From Siminovitchia sp047228825 (lineage in GTDB: Bacteria; Bacillota; Bacilli; Bacillales; Bacillaceae_C), in contig NZ_JBFEGN010000024.1 of NCBI RefSeq assembly GCF_047228825.1, positions 1-42,776 of the forward strand: a DNA stretch of 42,776 bases. The letters run 5' to 3'. The stretch's first letter is position 1. Each line of letters begins with the position of its first letter. This document shows positions 1-9,215 of this stretch, one piece after another. The position numbers were made by a program, and so were the translations under genes. Under the pieces are notes generated by a model that saw only the letters and a list, made by a program, of their open reading frames with translations, was not told the origin of the DNA and did not search any database.

Positions 1-91
1 AAGTAGGAGGGGAATCAAACAGTTGGGTCAAGAGATCCTTTGACCCATCTAACTCGGCGAATGCCGAGAGTCTATATAAAGAAGAGGAGGA
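1..91 (+). promoter_or_regulatory. structured leader upstream of the symporter gene
   Basis: Two clean hairpins lie directly ahead of the symporter start. One has an 8-bp stem (TGGGTCAA at 24-31 pairing with TTGACCCA at 40-47). The other has a 6-bp stem with a GAAT loop (CTCGGC 53-58, GCCGAG 63-68). The ribosome binding site GAGGAGG lies at about 84-90. The window begins inside this leader, so any riboswitch or promoter further upstream cannot be seen. I do not recognise a known riboswitch class here; the hairpins may be the end of a 5' regulatory RNA or simple mRNA structure. Confidence 0.35.
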
Positions 92-1554
92 ATGCGAGTG
101 GTACAATTCGTTGAATGGCTGAATGGCGTATTGTGGAGTTCTCCCATGATTTACCTTGCCATTGGAATTGGTGTCTTATTTTCCATCATGACCCGTTTCA
201 TGCAACTTCGTCTTATAAAGGATATGTTTAAGCTATTATTCTCCGGAAAAAGTTCAGAAGCCGGAATATCATCTTTCCAGGCTTTGTCGGTTGCGCTTTC
301 TGGACGTGTCGGGACAGGAAATATTGCCGGAACAGCCACGGCAATTGCTTTCGGGGGGCCGGGTGCGGTCTTTTGGATGTGGGCGATTGCATTTCTTGGT
401 GCCAGTACGGCTTATGTAGAATCGACCCTGGCCCAAATTTATAAAGTAAAGCAGGACGGGGAATATCGCGGAGGTCCTTCCTACTATATTGAAAAGGGGA
501 TGGGGCAAAAGTGGTATGCAGTGATTTTTGCAGTTGCAACCGCTGTGGCGATGGCGTTTCTGATGCCGGGGGTACAGGCAAACTCCATTGCAAGTGCCCT
601 TCATAACTCTTTTGGGATCAATACTCTTATAACCGGTATTTTTATTGTGTTACTATTGGGCTTTATCATCTTTGGGGGCATCAAAAGAATTGCTGCAACC
701 GCACAATTGGTTGTCCCTTTTATGGCCATTGGCTACGTACTTGTTTCATTCATTGTTATCGCCTTTAACATTACGGAATTGCCAGCTGTCATAGCCTTAA
801 TATTCAAAAGTGCTTTTGGGCTTGATTCCGCCTTCGGTGGCATACTTGGAATGGCGGTCTCCTGGGGAGTAAAAAGGGGGATATATTCCAACGAAGCCGG
901 CCAGGGTTCCGGCGCTCACGCTGCCGGTGCGGCCGAAGTATCACATCCTGCCAAACAGGGGATCGTCCAGGCTTTTTCCGTTTATATTGATACGATTGTT
1001 GTTTGTTCTGCTACCGCTTTTATGATTATTATTACAGGGATGTACAATACGGTTCGGCCGGACAATTCCTATATTGTCAAGCGCCTTGGTGATATGGAGC
1101 CGGGACCGGGTTATACACAGGCAGCCGTAGAGACTGTACTGCCGGGTTTCGGGTCAGGCTTTGTTGCCATTTCACTCTTTTTCTTCGCGTTTACGACCAT
1201 TATGGCCTACTACTATATTGCATTGCCGAGACAAACATCGCTTATTTAACGAGGGGAAGGAACGGAAAAATTGCGATGTTTTTCGTAAAAATCGTTTTGC
1301 TGGCAGCTTCTTTTTACGGTTGTATCAGGACGGCCAAAGTGGCCTGGGATCTGGGGGATATCGGGCTTGGCCTCATGTGCTGGCTGAACATGATAGCCAT
1401 CCTGATTATGTATAAACCCGCCATGATCGCTTTGAAAGACTACGAGGAGCAGAAAAAACAAGGAATAGACCCTGTCTTTGACCCCAAGAAGGTAGGCATT
1501 AAAAACGCCGACTTCTGGGAGAGCGACGACTTTAAGAAAAGAGATGTCAGTTAA
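92..1554 (+). pseudogene. sodium/alanine symporter (AgcS family), frameshifted
   Basis: Amino acid carrier of the sodium:alanine symporter family, a multi-helix inner membrane protein driving alanine or glycine uptake with sodium. The first frame (92-1249, 385 aa) carries the family signatures G-R-V-G-T-G-N-I-A-G near residue 70 and S-N-E-A-G-Q-G near residue 267. It stops just after ...Y-Y-Y-I-A. The missing C-terminal part continues in another frame to 1554 (E-T-N-I-A-Y-L-T-R-G, then the last helices and a cytoplasmic tail). The break is an exact 5-bp tandem duplication, ATTGC ATTGC at 1217-1226. Removing one copy restores a single reading frame of about 485 aa, normal for the family. The start ATG follows GAGGAGG. 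As sequenced, the protein would lack about 100 C-terminal residues and is probably inactive. Confidence 0.88.
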
Positions 1555-1558
1555 GATG

Positions 1559-1599
1559 CTGCCAGGCTGTTTGAACAGCCTGGCAGTTCTTTTTTTTTT
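1559..1599 (+). terminator. rho-independent terminator after the symporter gene
   Basis: A perfect 12-bp stem (CTGCCAGGCTGT with ACAGCCTGGCAG), loop TTGA, followed by a long T-rich tract. It lies five bases after the symporter stop codon. Confidence 0.93.
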
Positions 1600-1769
1600 G
1601 CCAGCGAACTTTCATTTTTGGATAAAAGGAACAGGGATCTTATAAAAAAGAAAAATTGTGATTGCTGTTTAATTCGACCCTGAAATTTCATGTGAACTTC
1701 ATTAAAACATCACAATTTTGCGTTATGCTAAAATGAGATGAAAATGTTTTTACGACAGAAGGTGAGAGA

Positions 1770-2732
1770 GTGAAGAAGGTCCATCTTCTTTTTATATTGC
1801 TGATCTTCCTGACAGGATGCCAGGAGAAAAATTTTGAACCTGTAAAGGAAGATCAAGATTTTGCTGCAACGTTAAATGTACGGGACTTTAGCATACATTT
1901 TTTAGATCAAAACGGAAATAGGTTTGCCCGCTGGGAACTGGACAAAACATACACGGGTGCAAAACTTTTGCCTGACGGAGATACGTTATTATTATTCGGG
2001 CCGGAGCTTGAAGCAGTCGATTTCTATTCGTTGAAAACGGGAAAGCGCCAGCACTCATTTAAGACTGGAAAAGGAATTGTGAACGGAATCTATTTAGAAC
2101 ACAACTCGGATTTTGCCTTCGCTGACAAGGAAAGAAACGAAGTCCGTTTTTTTGATCAGGACGGCAAAGAAATCAAGCGTGTTAAAACAAAGCCCTATCC
2201 GCTTGAAATGGAAGCGGATGGCCGGCATATATATGTTGCCTCTTTTAAAGGAAAAACACTGGCTTTCATCAATGCAGACGATTATTCAATCGAGAAGGAG
2301 ATTCCCATTCCGGCATCAAGCACCGGCATGCTGCTCCGGCACAAGGATGATGAGCTATGGATTGGTGGTCATGGTGAAGGTACGAAGCCGCAATCTTCCA
2401 TTGCCGTCTATTCCTTAAAGACACATGAATTGAAGGAGAAGATTCCCGCTCCGCTGATGCCTGTTGATTTTCATGAAAACCAATACGGATTGTATGCACT
2501 GAGCCATGGAACGAATAGGCTGTACCGCTTTGATTTCAACAAAAAGCTCAGCGGCCAAACGGAAGTAGGGGTAAATCCGTTTGCGATCGATTTCTTTGCC
2601 GGAAAATTAGTCATTGCCGGTTTTGACAGTGACGAAGTTTATTGGGTTGACCCCGAGACACTTGAGATTGAGGGCAAAACCAAGGTGGGAAAAGGTCCAT
2701 TCATTATTTTTACTCGCGAGAAGGTGGAATAA
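1770..2732 (+). CDS. lipoprotein with beta-propeller-like repeats
   Basis: Predicted exported lipoprotein of 320 aa. The N-terminus K-K-V-H is followed by a hydrophobic stretch and the lipobox L-T-G-C, with the modified Cys at about residue 17. The rest reads like a YncE/WD-type beta-propeller: repeated blades with patterns such as D-G-R-H-I-Y-V-A-S and A-F-I-N-A-D-D-Y-S-I. No catalytic motif is visible. The start is GTG at 1770 after AGAAGGTGAGAG. Its TAA overlaps the ATG of the response regulator (TAATG), so it is translationally coupled to a two-component system and may feed it a signal. That role is inferred from context; propellers of this type often bind proteins or ligands at the membrane. 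Confidence 0.8.
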   Translation: MKKVHLLFILLIFLTGCQEKNFEPVKEDQDFAATLNVRDFSIHFLDQNGNRFARWELDKTYTGAKLLPDGDTLLLFGPELEAVDFYSLKTGKRQHSFKTGKGIVNGIYLEHNSDFAFADKERNEVRFFDQDGKEIKRVKTKPYPLEMEADGRHIYVASFKGKTLAFINADDYSIEKEIPIPASSTGMLLRHKDDELWIGGHGEGTKPQSSIAVYSLKTHELKEKIPAPLMPVDFHENQYGLYALSHGTNRLYRFDFNKKLSGQTEVGVNPFAIDFFAGKLVIAGFDSDEVYWVDPETLEIEGKTKVGKGPFIIFTREKVE

Positions 2733-3409
2733 TGGTACATGTTCTGATTGTTGACGATGAAGAAGATATGAGACATTTGATTTCAATGTACTTGCAAAAT
2801 TCCGGCTATAAGACTTCCGAAGCGGAAGGATACGAGGAACTGTACAGTTGTTTATCCAAGGAAAACATCGATCTCATTTTGCTCGATATCATGCTTCCCG
2901 ACAAAGACGGTTTTGAGATTTGCCGGGAGCTTCGCGAAAAGAGCGAGATCCCCATTATTTTTTTATCGGCAAAAGGGGAAGAATGGGACAAGGTAAAAGG
3001 CCTGAAGCTTGGCGGGGATGATTATATGGTGAAGCCTTTTTCTCCCGGTGAGCTTGTTGCAAGAATTGAAGCTGTTTTAAGAAGAACTTCATATCAGAAA
3101 AATAATGAGCCGAAGATCGGAATGGGGAGCTATTTGCTGGATGTGGAAAGGAGAAAGCTCAAGGTGTCAGGCCGGGAGGTAGAGCTGACATTCAAGGAAT
3201 TTGAGCTTTTAAAAGTGATGATGAGCGAACCGGGAAAGGTATTTTCAAGGGAAGCCCTGCTCGATCGGGTGTGGGATCTGTCTTACCAGGGAGGCCCGAG
3301 AACGGTTGATACCCATATTAAAACCCTCCGGATGAAGGTTGGAGAAGATGCAGGGCGCTGCATTCAAACGGTATGGGGATACGGCTACAAATTCGAGGTA
3401 CCCAGATGA
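2732..3409 (+). CDS. OmpR-family response regulator
   Basis: DNA-binding response regulator of 225 aa. The receiver domain covers about residues 1-115, with the acidic pair D8-D9, phospho-acceptor D52 in L-L-D-I-M-L-P-D and the conserved Lys in F-L-S-A-K. A winged-helix DNA-binding domain follows (about 125-225), with the typical V-D-T-H-I-K-T-L-R and the C-terminal W-G-Y-G-Y-K-F. The start ATG overlaps the lipoprotein stop by one base, and its own stop overlaps the kinase start (ATGA). Its phosphodonor is almost certainly the adjacent kinase. The regulated genes are unknown; the lipoprotein genes on either side are the natural candidates. Confidence 0.95.
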   Translation: MVHVLIVDDEEDMRHLISMYLQNSGYKTSEAEGYEELYSCLSKENIDLILLDIMLPDKDGFEICRELREKSEIPIIFLSAKGEEWDKVKGLKLGGDDYMVKPFSPGELVARIEAVLRRTSYQKNNEPKIGMGSYLLDVERRKLKVSGREVELTFKEFELLKVMMSEPGKVFSREALLDRVWDLSYQGGPRTVDTHIKTLRMKVGEDAGRCIQTVWGYGYKFEVPR

Positions 3410-4788
3410 GCTTATCCCGAAAACTATCCTTTGCCCTATTAATAGCCTTTCTGGTTTCCATTGTTTATGCTTCTTTATTTTCGTATATGTTATATGAAGG
3501 GTTATATGTTAAAAATTTGAAAACAGATATGCTTCAAACCGGAAAACGGCTCGCTCTTTCATATGAAGGGGGCGCCGTACGGGACTCATTGATTAACGAA
3601 ATCAACGGATTCGGGGAAAAATCACAATTTGAAGTTTTTGCTGTGAAAAATCCGCGCGAGTTAAGCATGTGCCTGCCCTTTGAAATAGATTACAACGCTT
3701 TGATCAGTGGGGAGGACCGGGAAAAACTGTTAACGGGTTCACCTGTTTATAAAAAAGGCCACGTGAAGCGGCTTGGCAGGGATGTCATTTCGGTCGCCGT
3801 TCCGCTGCTTGACGGCAAAAGGCTTGAAGGCATTATTTATTTGTATTATCCGTTGGAAAATTTAAGTGAAATGACTTTGCGATATTCGGCTTATTGGCTA
3901 GTGGGGGCATTCCTGTTTTTGCTCGTTGCCCTTACTTTGGGGAATAAATGGCTGAAAAAAACGGTAAAACCATTAATCGAAATGAAAAATGCGGCACGGG
4001 AGCTGTCTTCCGGCAATTTGGCTGTAAGGGTAGCCAATTACCATGATGATGAGATTGGCCAGCTTGCCAAAACGTTCAATGAAATGGCCGAGTCCGTTCA
4101 AAAAGAAGATGAGCGGAGGAAGGAATTTTTGGCCAATGTCTCACACGAGCTGCGCACGCCGCTCAGTTATATGAAAGGATACATGGAAGCGATCCAAACA
4201 GGTGTTGCAAAAAAAGAAGACATAGAACAATATGAAAACATTATTTGGCGGGAAACGAACAGGATGGAACGCCTTGTGGATGATTTGCTTGACCTTGCCA
4301 AGTTTGAATCACGGGAGTTTTCTTTAAAGATGGCGCCGATTCCACTTGCACAAACGGTTGAGGAGTCAATCAACAAAGTCAAACACAGAATGGCCGAAAA
4401 AGGGATCGAACTGGAACGTTTCCTCAATTACGAATTAATTGTGGAAGCCGACGAAGAGCGGCTCATCCAAATGTTGATGAATGTATTGGATAATGCCATC
4501 AACTATACTGATACCGGAGGGAAAATAAGCGTTTCGCTTGCAATGGAGGACAGCAGCTTCGCTGTCATTACAATCTCCGATACGGGACAGGGAATTCCCG
4601 AGGCGGATTTGGCCAAAATAACGGAGCGCTTTTATCGCGTTGATAAAGCGAGAACGCGCAAGCAGGGCGGTACGGGGCTGGGGCTGGCAATTGTAGACAG
4701 GCTGGCGAAGCTGCATGGAGGAACGATGGTGATTGCTAGCGAGGTTGGAAAAGGCACTTCCGTTTCGATCAGGCTGCCGCTCGTATAA
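3406..4788 (+). CDS. membrane sensor histidine kinase
   Basis: Sensor kinase of 460 aa. TM1 is near residues 8-30, followed by an extracytoplasmic domain of about 125 residues with no fold I recognise. TM2 is near 160-185, then a HAMP linker with A-R-E-L-S-S-G-N-L, and a HisKA domain with the phospho-acceptor His near residue 247 in N-V-S-H-E-L-R-T-P. The ATPase domain has the N box N-V-L-D-N-A-I-N-Y, G1 D-T-G-Q-G-I-P and G2 G-G-T-G-L-G-L-A. I chose the ATG at 3406 because it overlaps the regulator stop (ATGA) and has GAGGT upstream; a longer form from 3373 is possible but less likely. It pairs with the upstream regulator. Confidence 0.93.
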   Translation: MSLSRKLSFALLIAFLVSIVYASLFSYMLYEGLYVKNLKTDMLQTGKRLALSYEGGAVRDSLINEINGFGEKSQFEVFAVKNPRELSMCLPFEIDYNALISGEDREKLLTGSPVYKKGHVKRLGRDVISVAVPLLDGKRLEGIIYLYYPLENLSEMTLRYSAYWLVGAFLFLLVALTLGNKWLKKTVKPLIEMKNAARELSSGNLAVRVANYHDDEIGQLAKTFNEMAESVQKEDERRKEFLANVSHELRTPLSYMKGYMEAIQTGVAKKEDIEQYENIIWRETNRMERLVDDLLDLAKFESREFSLKMAPIPLAQTVEESINKVKHRMAEKGIELERFLNYELIVEADEERLIQMLMNVLDNAINYTDTGGKISVSLAMEDSSFAVITISDTGQGIPEADLAKITERFYRVDKARTRKQGGTGLGLAIVDRLAKLHGGTMVIASEVGKGTSVSIRLPLV

Positions 4789-4887
4789 CCAAATTTCTAT
4801 ATTTGGTAACGCAGATTTCACATCGTTTACACATAATGGTGTTACATTGGGTTTGTGGCAAGTACAATGGAGTTGGGGGTAAATCAA

Positions 4888-5628
4888 TTGAAAAAGAAAC
4901 GATCGTTTTTAGTATGGGCTTTTGCCATTGGATTATTGGGGGCGTGCGGAAACGCCCAAAATGAGAGCGGCGGAACAAACGACGAGGTTCCCGATATGCT
5001 TGAGGTACAGCTTGAAGGCCCTGATACTGCGGATGTCAATGAAAAAGTGGTCTTTACAGCTTTGGTCACGCAAGGTGATGAAAAAGTAAAAGATGCTGAT
5101 GAGGTGGAATTTGAGATATGGGAAGAAGGAAAAAAAGATGAGGGAGAAATGATTGAAGCGAAAAACAACGAAGATGGCACTTATGAGATGGAAAAAGCAT
5201 TTGACAGAGACGGGGAGTTTACCGTACAGGTTCACGTAACCGCCCGCGGCATGCACAACATGCCGAAAAAGTCGATAACCGTTGGTGAGGGGGCTGCGGA
5301 TGAACATGAACATGGGGAACATGCCCATTCCGACGAATTCAGCATGCACTTTATGAAGCCGGATGATTTGCACAAAGGGAAAGAGTCCAGTCTGACAGTC
5401 CATTTGGAAAATGGGGGAAAACCATTGGAAAAAGCGCGCGTCCGCTTTGAATTATGGCATGAAAAAACCTCCGATCAGCACGACTGGGTTGATGCAGAGG
5501 AAGTAAAATCCGGCGAATACAGTGGAATCTACTCCTTTAAAGAAGAAGGAAAATATACGGTACAGATCCATGTGGAAGGTGAAGGCGGTTTACATGAACA
5601 CGAAAAACATGAATTGGAAGTAAAATAA
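4888..5628 (+). CDS. YtkA/FixH-like lipoprotein with two tandem domains
   Basis: Predicted lipoprotein of 246 aa. K-K-K-R, a hydrophobic stretch and the lipobox L-L-G-A-C place the lipidated Cys near residue 20. Two immunoglobulin-like YtkA-type domains follow (about 35-130 and 150-245), each with F-E-x-W and K/E-Y/F-T-V-Q-x-H-V. They are joined by a His-rich linker, E-H-E-H-G-E-H-A-H. A further H-E-H-E-K-H lies near the C-terminus. Related domains are found in proteins near copper and cytochrome oxidase genes, so metal binding is plausible but unproven. The start is TTG at 4888 after GGGGGT; an upstream in-frame ATG at 4870 and the TTG-initiated region from 4855 lack good spacing. A short inverted repeat (ACCAAAT/ATTTGGT, 4788-4807) separates it from the kinase gene. 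Confidence 0.78.
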   Translation: MKKKRSFLVWAFAIGLLGACGNAQNESGGTNDEVPDMLEVQLEGPDTADVNEKVVFTALVTQGDEKVKDADEVEFEIWEEGKKDEGEMIEAKNNEDGTYEMEKAFDRDGEFTVQVHVTARGMHNMPKKSITVGEGAADEHEHGEHAHSDEFSMHFMKPDDLHKGKESSLTVHLENGGKPLEKARVRFELWHEKTSDQHDWVDAEEVKSGEYSGIYSFKEEGKYTVQIHVEGEGGLHEHEKHELEVK

Positions 5629-5632
5629 ACAG

Positions 5633-5661
5633 AACCCGGGCGGATCGCGCCCGGGTTTTTT
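5633..5661 (+). terminator. rho-independent terminator after the YtkA-like gene
   Basis: A 10-bp GC-rich stem (AACCCGGGCG with CGCCCGGGTT) and a run of T. It closes the lipoprotein/two-component cluster ahead of the convergent thrB gene. Confidence 0.9.
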
Positions 5662-5751
5662 CTGCTTATATTGGGATTCGTGAATTCGTGCAAATCATTC
5701 GGAACTCGTACATATTTTTTGAATTTCGTGCCAATCGCCTTACAATCCCAT

Positions 5752-6669
5752 TTAATTGCACACGGAATTTTCAACGTGATAGTTGACGCGGAGTCCCTGA
5801 ACATCCAATTTCACCAACTGGACGGAGTAGTCGGGAAGCATCGTTTGTAAATGGTTCACGATCGTTTGTCCGACTCCTTTAGGAGCAAAGGAGATCATCG
5901 TTGGGCCTGCGCCGCTGATGACGGTTCCGTATGCCCCGAGCTGTTTCGCCTCGCGGCGGATCTCGGCGTAATTCGGAATAAGGGAAGCACGGTACGGTTC
6001 ATGGAATAAATCCGCTTCCATCATGCGTCCTGCCAGCTCATAATCCCCTGACAGGAGGCCGGCCACCATCATGTTGCCGATACTGCTCGCGGAAGCCGCA
6101 CAGCTTCGTGAAAATTGTTCCGGCAATACTTTTCTTGCTGCTTCCGTTTTTAACTCAAAGCCCGGGATGTATAATACGAGATCCAGGTCAATATTGGCAG
6201 CTTGAAAATATTCGATATGTTCATCAGAAGGCGTTGCCGTGATGACGAGCCCGCCCAGCAAGGCAGCCGCCACATTGTCGGGATGCCCTTCCAATTTGGC
6301 AGCCCACTGCAGTTTTTCCTGCTCGTTTAAATCCAGTTTGCAAAGCTGGTTGGCCAGTTCAATGCCTGCAACGACTGCCGAAGCGCTGCTCCCCATGCCG
6401 CGTGCCAGAGGAATGTCACTTTCCACCATGATTTTGCATGGAGGAAGCAAGGCGCGGTATTCGCCAGCCAGCTTCCCGGCAATGTTAAAAATAAAATGAT
6501 CTTCCGCAGAAGGAGCCTGCGGAAGATGCACAGAACGGTGCTCAAATAACCACTCTTCATTCGGTGTAACGTGCAGTGTCAAATAACGGTTCAATGCCAT
6601 TCCTGCGGAATCAAATCCGGGTCCGATATTGGCAGAGCTGGCTGGGACCGTAATGGTCAAACAGTTCAT
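5752..6669 (-). CDS. thrB: homoserine kinase
   Basis: Phosphorylates homoserine to O-phosphohomoserine with ATP, the penultimate step of threonine synthesis, in the cytoplasm. 305 aa, normal length. GHMP-kinase signatures are visible: N-terminal P-A-S-S-A-N-I-G-P-G-F-D, the ATP-binding P-L-A-R-G-M-G-S-S-A-S-A near residue 90, and the C-terminal G-A-G-P-T motif. The ATG overlaps the thrC stop (ATGA), giving tight coupling. It is last in the hom-thrC-thrB operon. I see no strong terminator of its own; the GC-rich hairpin at 5633-5661 lies just beyond its stop. Confidence 0.97.
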   Translation of the reverse strand: MNCLTITVPASSANIGPGFDSAGMALNRYLTLHVTPNEEWLFEHRSVHLPQAPSAEDHFIFNIAGKLAGEYRALLPPCKIMVESDIPLARGMGSSASAVVAGIELANQLCKLDLNEQEKLQWAAKLEGHPDNVAAALLGGLVITATPSDEHIEYFQAANIDLDLVLYIPGFELKTEAARKVLPEQFSRSCAASASSIGNMMVAGLLSGDYELAGRMMEADLFHEPYRASLIPNYAEIRREAKQLGAYGTVISGAGPTMISFAPKGVGQTIVNHLQTMLPDYSVQLVKLDVQGLRVNYHVENSVCN

Positions 6670-7727
6670 GCTTTAACCACGCCTTTAATATAGTCAATGA
6701 TCACTTCTTCATCATTCGGCAAGACTACAGGATCATATTCGATTTGCGAAATGGCCGTCTGCGGATCTTTTAATCCGTTTCCGGTTAATACTGCTGCGAC
6801 TTTGCTTCCTTTTTCAATTTGGCCGTTTTTCACTTGCTGGATCACGCCGGCAATGGAGGCGCAAGAACCTGGTTCTGCAAATACACCTTCCAATTTCGGA
6901 AGAAGCTGAAATGCTTCCAAAATTTCGGCATCCGAAACGGACTCGATTATTCCGCCGGATTCATCACGTGCTGCAACGGCAAGGTTCCAGCTTGCAGGAT
7001 TTCCGATGCGGATGGCCGTTGCCACGGTTTCCGGATCGGTGATCACCCTGTTTTGAACGATGGCTGCCGCGCCTTCCGCTTCGAAGCCGAACATTGTCGG
7101 AAGTCCGGTTTGCTTTGCTTCGTTATATTCCTTGAAACCTTTCCAATATGCGCTTATATTTCCGGCATTTCCAACCGGGATGGCCAAAATGTCGGGAGCG
7201 GATCCAAGCTGGTCGCAAATTTCAAATGCCGCCGTTTTTTGTCCTTCAATCCGGTACGGATTCACGGAGTTAACGAGCGTCACCGGTGCTGATTCACTCA
7301 CAGTTCGGACAATGTGCAAGGCTTCGTCGAAGTTTCCCTCGATTTCAACGATTTCGGCACCATACATTATTGCCTGCGCAAGCTTCCCGAGTGCCACTTT
7401 CCCGTTCGGGATCACGATGATTGCCCTGATGCCGGCTTTCGCTGCATATGCTGCTGCGGCAGCTGATGTATTGCCCGTGGATGCACAAATGATCGATTTG
7501 CTGCCATCTTCCACGGCTTTGGCAACTGCCATGACCATTCCGCGGTCTTTAAAAGATCCGGTCGGATTGGCACCTTCTATTTTTCCATACAGTTCGATTC
7601 CCAATTGCTCTGATAAATGGGCCAGATGCACTAAAGGCGTATTGCCTTCCTGAAGCGTAAGCGCTGGTGTTTGATCTGTAACAGGCAAGTAGGATTGATA
7701 TTGTTTAATCAGGCCCGGCCAATTCAT
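6666..7727 (-). CDS. thrC: threonine synthase
   Basis: PLP enzyme converting O-phosphohomoserine to threonine. 353 aa, the short Bacillus-type form. The PLP lysine is K60 in N-P-T-G-S-F-K-D-R-G. The phosphate-binding glycine loop is seen in I-P-V-G-N-A-G-N-I, and C-A-S-T-G-N-T-S-A is typical. The ATG overlaps the hom stop, and its TGA overlaps the thrB start, so the three genes are translationally coupled. Confidence 0.97.
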   Translation of the reverse strand: MNWPGLIKQYQSYLPVTDQTPALTLQEGNTPLVHLAHLSEQLGIELYGKIEGANPTGSFKDRGMVMAVAKAVEDGSKSIICASTGNTSAAAAAYAAKAGIRAIIVIPNGKVALGKLAQAIMYGAEIVEIEGNFDEALHIVRTVSESAPVTLVNSVNPYRIEGQKTAAFEICDQLGSAPDILAIPVGNAGNISAYWKGFKEYNEAKQTGLPTMFGFEAEGAAAIVQNRVITDPETVATAIRIGNPASWNLAVAARDESGGIIESVSDAEILEAFQLLPKLEGVFAEPGSCASIAGVIQQVKNGQIEKGSKVAAVLTGNGLKDPQTAISQIEYDPVVLPNDEEVIIDYIKGVVKA

Positions 7728-9025
7728 TGTGTTCCATTCCCCTCTACTCGATAGTAACTGATGACATCTTTTACAACGGGGAGATCCCTCAATTTCATCA
7801 GTGCTTTCTGGAAGTTTTCCAATGAAACGGTATGGGTAACAATGATAATTTCTGCCAATTCTCCTTTATTGAGCGGTGTTTGTAAGATTTTCTCAAAACT
7901 GATGCCCAATTCGTTGAACAGGGTTGTGATATTGGAAAATGCCCCTACTTCATCCGCTAAATGGAGGCGGAAATAAAACTGTCCATACCGCTCCTGAGGT
8001 GATTTTAGCACACTTTTAAACCTGGGCGCTACAACGCTTTTTCCATTTACGCCAAGTCTCATGTTTTTGATGACCGCTACAACGTCGGCCATCACTGCAG
8101 TGGCTGTTGGCAAACTGCCTGCACCAGGCCCGTAGAACATCGTTTCCCCGACCGCTTCTCCTTTGACGTAAATGGCATTATATTCATTCTTGACAGAGGC
8201 TAACGGGTGGTTTTTTGCCAGGAAAGTCGGCTGGACAGTGACTTCCACTTTTTTATCGTCAATTTGCGCCATCCCGATCAGCTTCATCGTATATCCCAAT
8301 TTTTGGCCATAATGCAAGTCTTCCAATGAAAGGCTGCTGATTCCTTCTACTTCCACATCATCAAGGGAAACATTCGTTGAGAATGCAAGTCTCGCCAAGA
8401 TGGCCATTTTTCTGGCGGCGTCCAAACCTTCCACATCGGCTGTAGGATCCGCTTCTGCAAATCCCAGTTCTTGCGCTTTTTTCAGGGCTGTTTCATATGA
8501 CTGGCCTTCTTCGTCCATTTTTGTCAATATGTAATTCGTCGTGCCATTGACAATGCCCATCACTTTTTTCAAACGATCCGATACAAGGCCTTCCGATAAT
8601 CCTCTTAAAATCGGGATGCCTCCGCCGACACTCGCTTCGTAAAACAGGTCAACCTGATTTTGCGCTGCCGCTTCCAGCAATTCCGGACCGTAAAGAGCGA
8701 TTAAATCTTTATTGGCCGTAACTACATGTTTTTTCGCCTGGATGGCCTTCATAATATGTTTCCGTGTCTCTTCGATACCGCCGATTACTTCCACAACAAG
8801 ATCGATGTCGGGGTCTTGCAGTACATCATCCGGGTTGGAGGTGAGGAATGTTTGCCCGATTTGAATATCCCGTTCTTTTTCAGTGTTTCTTACGAGAATG
8901 CTTTTTACTCTTACTTCACATCCTACTTGATGCTGCAGCTCTTCCTGATGATTTTGAATGAGCTGGACAACTCCGGAACCAACCGTTCCCAAACCCAATA
9001 ATCCGATAGATACATAGTCTTTCAT
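7724..9025 (-). CDS. hom: homoserine dehydrogenase with C-terminal ACT domain
   Basis: Reduces aspartate semialdehyde to homoserine with NAD(P)H, the branch point to threonine and methionine. 433 aa. The N-terminal Rossmann motif is G-L-L-G-L-G-T-V-G-S-G. The catalytic domain has V-N-G-T-T-N-Y-I-L and the signature A-D-P-T-A-D-V-E-G-L-D. A C-terminal ACT domain (about 345-430) is the usual site of threonine feedback. The start ATG has GAAAGGTGAGG upstream. Transcription should begin at the strong promoter at 9071-9099. The leader is only about 40 nt, which leaves no room for a T-box or riboswitch. Confidence 0.97.
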   Translation of the reverse strand: MKDYVSIGLLGLGTVGSGVVQLIQNHQEELQHQVGCEVRVKSILVRNTEKERDIQIGQTFLTSNPDDVLQDPDIDLVVEVIGGIEETRKHIMKAIQAKKHVVTANKDLIALYGPELLEAAAQNQVDLFYEASVGGGIPILRGLSEGLVSDRLKKVMGIVNGTTNYILTKMDEEGQSYETALKKAQELGFAEADPTADVEGLDAARKMAILARLAFSTNVSLDDVEVEGISSLSLEDLHYGQKLGYTMKLIGMAQIDDKKVEVTVQPTFLAKNHPLASVKNEYNAIYVKGEAVGETMFYGPGAGSLPTATAVMADVVAVIKNMRLGVNGKSVVAPRFKSVLKSPQERYGQFYFRLHLADEVGAFSNITTLFNELGISFEKILQTPLNKGELAEIIIVTHTVSLENFQKALMKLRDLPVVKDVISYYRVEGNGTQ

Positions 9026-9070
9026 TTTTCCTCACCTTTCTGTGTGTCTGTAAAAAACATTTGTTTTTAT

Positions 9071-9099
9071 ATAGTAGACATTTAAAGGTAAAAAGTCAA
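9071..9099 (-). promoter_or_regulatory. SigA-type promoter for hom-thrC-thrB
   Basis: Read on the minus strand: -35 TTGACT (9099-9094), 17-bp spacer, -10 TACTAT (9076-9071). Near consensus, and ideally placed about 45 bp ahead of hom. Confidence 0.85.
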
Positions 9100-9215
9100 G
9101 GGTTTTTTAAACCTGTTTTTGCTGTAAAATGAACATATTGTGTCATATCCAAAAGAGGAATTCCATAGTTCTTCTAGAAATATAATGGGAAGAACGAAGC
9201 AAAAGGGGGAGTCCC

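Noticed and set aside
5752..9025. Long plus-strand open frames within hom-thrC-thrB
   Set aside because: Shadows of the conserved minus-strand genes, without ribosome binding sites or family motifs.
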